Below, piece by piece: positions 62,679 through 64,000 of a stretch of DNA of 64,000 nucleotides. Source of the stretch: Vibrio splendidus 12E03 (lineage in GTDB: Bacteria; Pseudomonadota; Gammaproteobacteria; Enterobacterales; Vibrionaceae). The stretch covers positions 1-64,000 of the forward strand of contig NZ_AJZD02000174.1 of assembly GCF_000272105.2 (NCBI RefSeq), given 5' to 3'. The notes beneath the pieces were generated by a model. The model did no database searches. It was not told the origin of the DNA and saw only the letters and a list, made by a program, of their open reading frames with translations. Each line of letters begins with the position of its first letter. The stretch's first letter is position 1. The translations under genes and the position numbers were made by a program.

Positions 62679-64000
62679 ATGCTGGCTCATTTAAGTGTTA
62701 ATAATTTCGCTATTGTTAAGTCTTTACAGCTAGAACTCTCTAAAGGCATGACAACAATCACCGGTGAAACTGGTGCGGGTAAATCTATCGCTATCGATGC
62801 TTTAGGCTTGTGCCTTGGAGGAAGATCCGATGCAGGAATGGTTCGACAAGGTGAAGAAAAAACCGAAGTCAGTGCCGCTTTTTTACTTGAGAACAATCTG
62901 CATGCTACCCGCTGGTTAGAAGACAACGAATTGCTTGATGGCAGTGAGTGTATCCTGCGCAGAACCATCTCAAAAGAAGGTCGTTCTCGTGCATTCATCA
63001 ACGGTAGCCCTGTCCCTCTTTCACAATTGAAATCGCTAGGGCAACTATTGATCAACATTCATGGTCAACACGCGCATCACCAGTTGATGAAAAGCGATTA
63101 CCAAATGGCCATGCTTGATCAATACGCAGGCCACTTGAATCTATTGAAATCAACACGTAATGCTTACCAAGCGTGGCGACAAGCAGATAACCACTTAAAA
63201 GAGTTACGTGAAAATAGCCAGCAAAACCAAGCTCAAAAACAACTTCTTGAATACCAAATCAAAGAGTTAAATGAGCTGTCTATTGGGGAGGAAGAATATG
63301 AAGACCTCGAACAAGAGCATAAGCGCCTCTCCAATAGCGGAGAACTGGCCACAACCTGTCAGCAAGCTATCGAGCTTATTTATGAAGGCGAAGAAGTTAA
63401 TGCGCTTGGTATTCTGCAATCGGCCAATAACTCCTTAATTCAGTTAGCTGAGCTCGATGAAAGATTGGCCGAGTTACCGAACTTGCTTTCTGAAGCCATT
63501 ATTCAGATTGAAGAAACCAACAACGAGTTAAGAACATACCTAGATAGCATTGATGTTGATCCCGGTCGTATGGCTTACGTTGAAGAACGCTTCTCAAAAG
63601 TGATGTCAATGTCTCGTAAACACCACGTGTTGCCAGAAGAGCTATATAAGCACCATCAAGATTTATTACAACAAGTTGAAGCGCTTGATTGCTCTGATGA
63701 AAAGTTGGAAGAATTGGCAAACGAGGTAGAAAACCAATACCAATCGTTCGTTGCTAAATCAGAGAAGCTTCATAAATCTCGAACTCGTTACGCAAAAGAG
63801 CTCAACAAGCTGATCACGCAAAGCATGCACGAACTGAGCATGGAAAAAGCGCAGTTTGCCATTGAAGTGAACAACACCAACACACACCCTTCTCCATTGG
63901 GTATGGATAACGTGACCTTCATTGTTTCGACCAACCCAGGCCAGCCAATGCAGCCGATTGCGAAAGTGGCCTCTGGTGGTGAGTTATCACGAATCTCACT
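62679..64000 (+). CDS. recN: DNA repair protein RecN (3' end outside window)
   Basis: RecN is an SMC-like ATPase that acts early in double-strand-break repair. The visible 440 codons begin [20 protein letters not shown]. They contain Walker [22 protein letters not shown] and [17 protein letters not shown], then [12 protein letters not shown], two long coiled-coil segments (about 150-380), and the start of the ABC signature region [12 protein letters not shown], where the window stops. Length and SOS promoter fit recN. It follows nadK, as in other gammaproteobacteria. Confidence 0.97.
   Translation, partial: MLAHLSVNNFAIVKSLQLELSKGMTTITGETGAGKSIAIDALGLCLGGRSDAGMVRQGEEKTEVSAAFLLENNLHATRWLEDNELLDGSECILRRTISKEGRSRAFINGSPVPLSQLKSLGQLLINIHGQHAHHQLMKSDYQMAMLDQYAGHLNLLKSTRNAYQAWRQADNHLKELRENSQQNQAQKQLLEYQIKELNELSIGEEEYEDLEQEHKRLSNSGELATTCQQAIELIYEGEEVNALGILQSANNSLIQLAELDERLAELPNLLSEAIIQIEETNNELRTYLDSIDVDPGRMAYVEERFSKVMSMSRKHHVLPEELYKHHQDLLQQVEALDCSDEKLEELANEVENQYQSFVAKSEKLHKSRTRYAKELNKLITQSMHELSMEKAQFAIEVNNTNTHPSPLGMDNVTFIVSTNPGQPMQPIAKVASGGELSRIS

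Overview
The window reads as ordinary chromosomal DNA of a marine gammaproteobacterium, almost certainly a Vibrio. The evidence is a six-gene Na+-pumping NADH:quinone reductase operon, Na+-type carriers, the OmpK/Tsx porin, Vibrio-typical lipoproteins (DUF2850, DUF3332), and the order recN-nadK-grpE-dnaK-dnaJ-minor pilins-tadA-mltF-purL. No phage, insertion sequence, CRISPR array, rRNA or tRNA was seen. The species cannot be fixed from the sequence alone.

Layout. 1-6.7 kb (minus): apbE (cut by the window edge) and nqrFEDCBA, one respiratory Na+ pump and its flavin transferase. 7.2-11.4 kb: bolA, then rlmG, a YajG lipoprotein, a periplasmic cyclophilin and ampG. 11.5-14.3 kb: a four-repeat DUF4397 lipoprotein divergent from ompK, which has a CRP-like site. 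14.4-21.4 kb: panE, csdA/csdE/tcdA (cysteine desulfurase system and tRNA ct6A synthesis), mltA, a DUF2850 protein and argA. 21.9-31.7 kb (minus): recC, an unexplained 393-bp gap, then recB and recD. 31.8-34.2 kb: a TDT-family exporter divergent from a LysR regulator, then SOS-controlled yebG. 34.3-37.2 kb: a long structured leader, a NifU/IscU-like protein, a GGGtGRT protein and a MarC-family protein. 37.3-47.2 kb: a 5'-nucleotidase lipoprotein, dapD, a DUF3332 lipoprotein, purL with a PurR-like box, and mltF. 47.5-55.2 kb: a 43-residue basic protein, tadA, a CNNM/CBS protein, an AbgT carrier, and a minor-pilin operon (fimT-pilW-pilX-pilV) divergent from pilE. 55.3-64 kb: dnaJ, dnaK, a dicarboxylate symporter, grpE, nadK and recN (cut by the window edge), with heat-shock and LexA sites that fit their known regulation.

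The most interesting locus is 34387-34654. A fluoride-riboswitch-like aptamer (GGTG/CACC stem, ATGGGGTTC loop, matching ACTCC pseudoknot partner) is followed by a second domain of about 150 nt built from nested perfect helices. The 3' strand of its closing helix can instead pair with the ribosome-binding region of the next gene. That is a mutually exclusive switch with the form of a riboswitch expression platform, placed in front of an IscU-like/GGGtGRT gene pair of unknown role. A smaller leader with alternative pairings and a 22-codon reading frame precedes dapD. Other oddities are a 7-bp tandem repeat after dapD, a palindromic dispersed repeat whose first copy includes the csdA stop codon, and an imperfect hairpin beside the dnaK stop codon.
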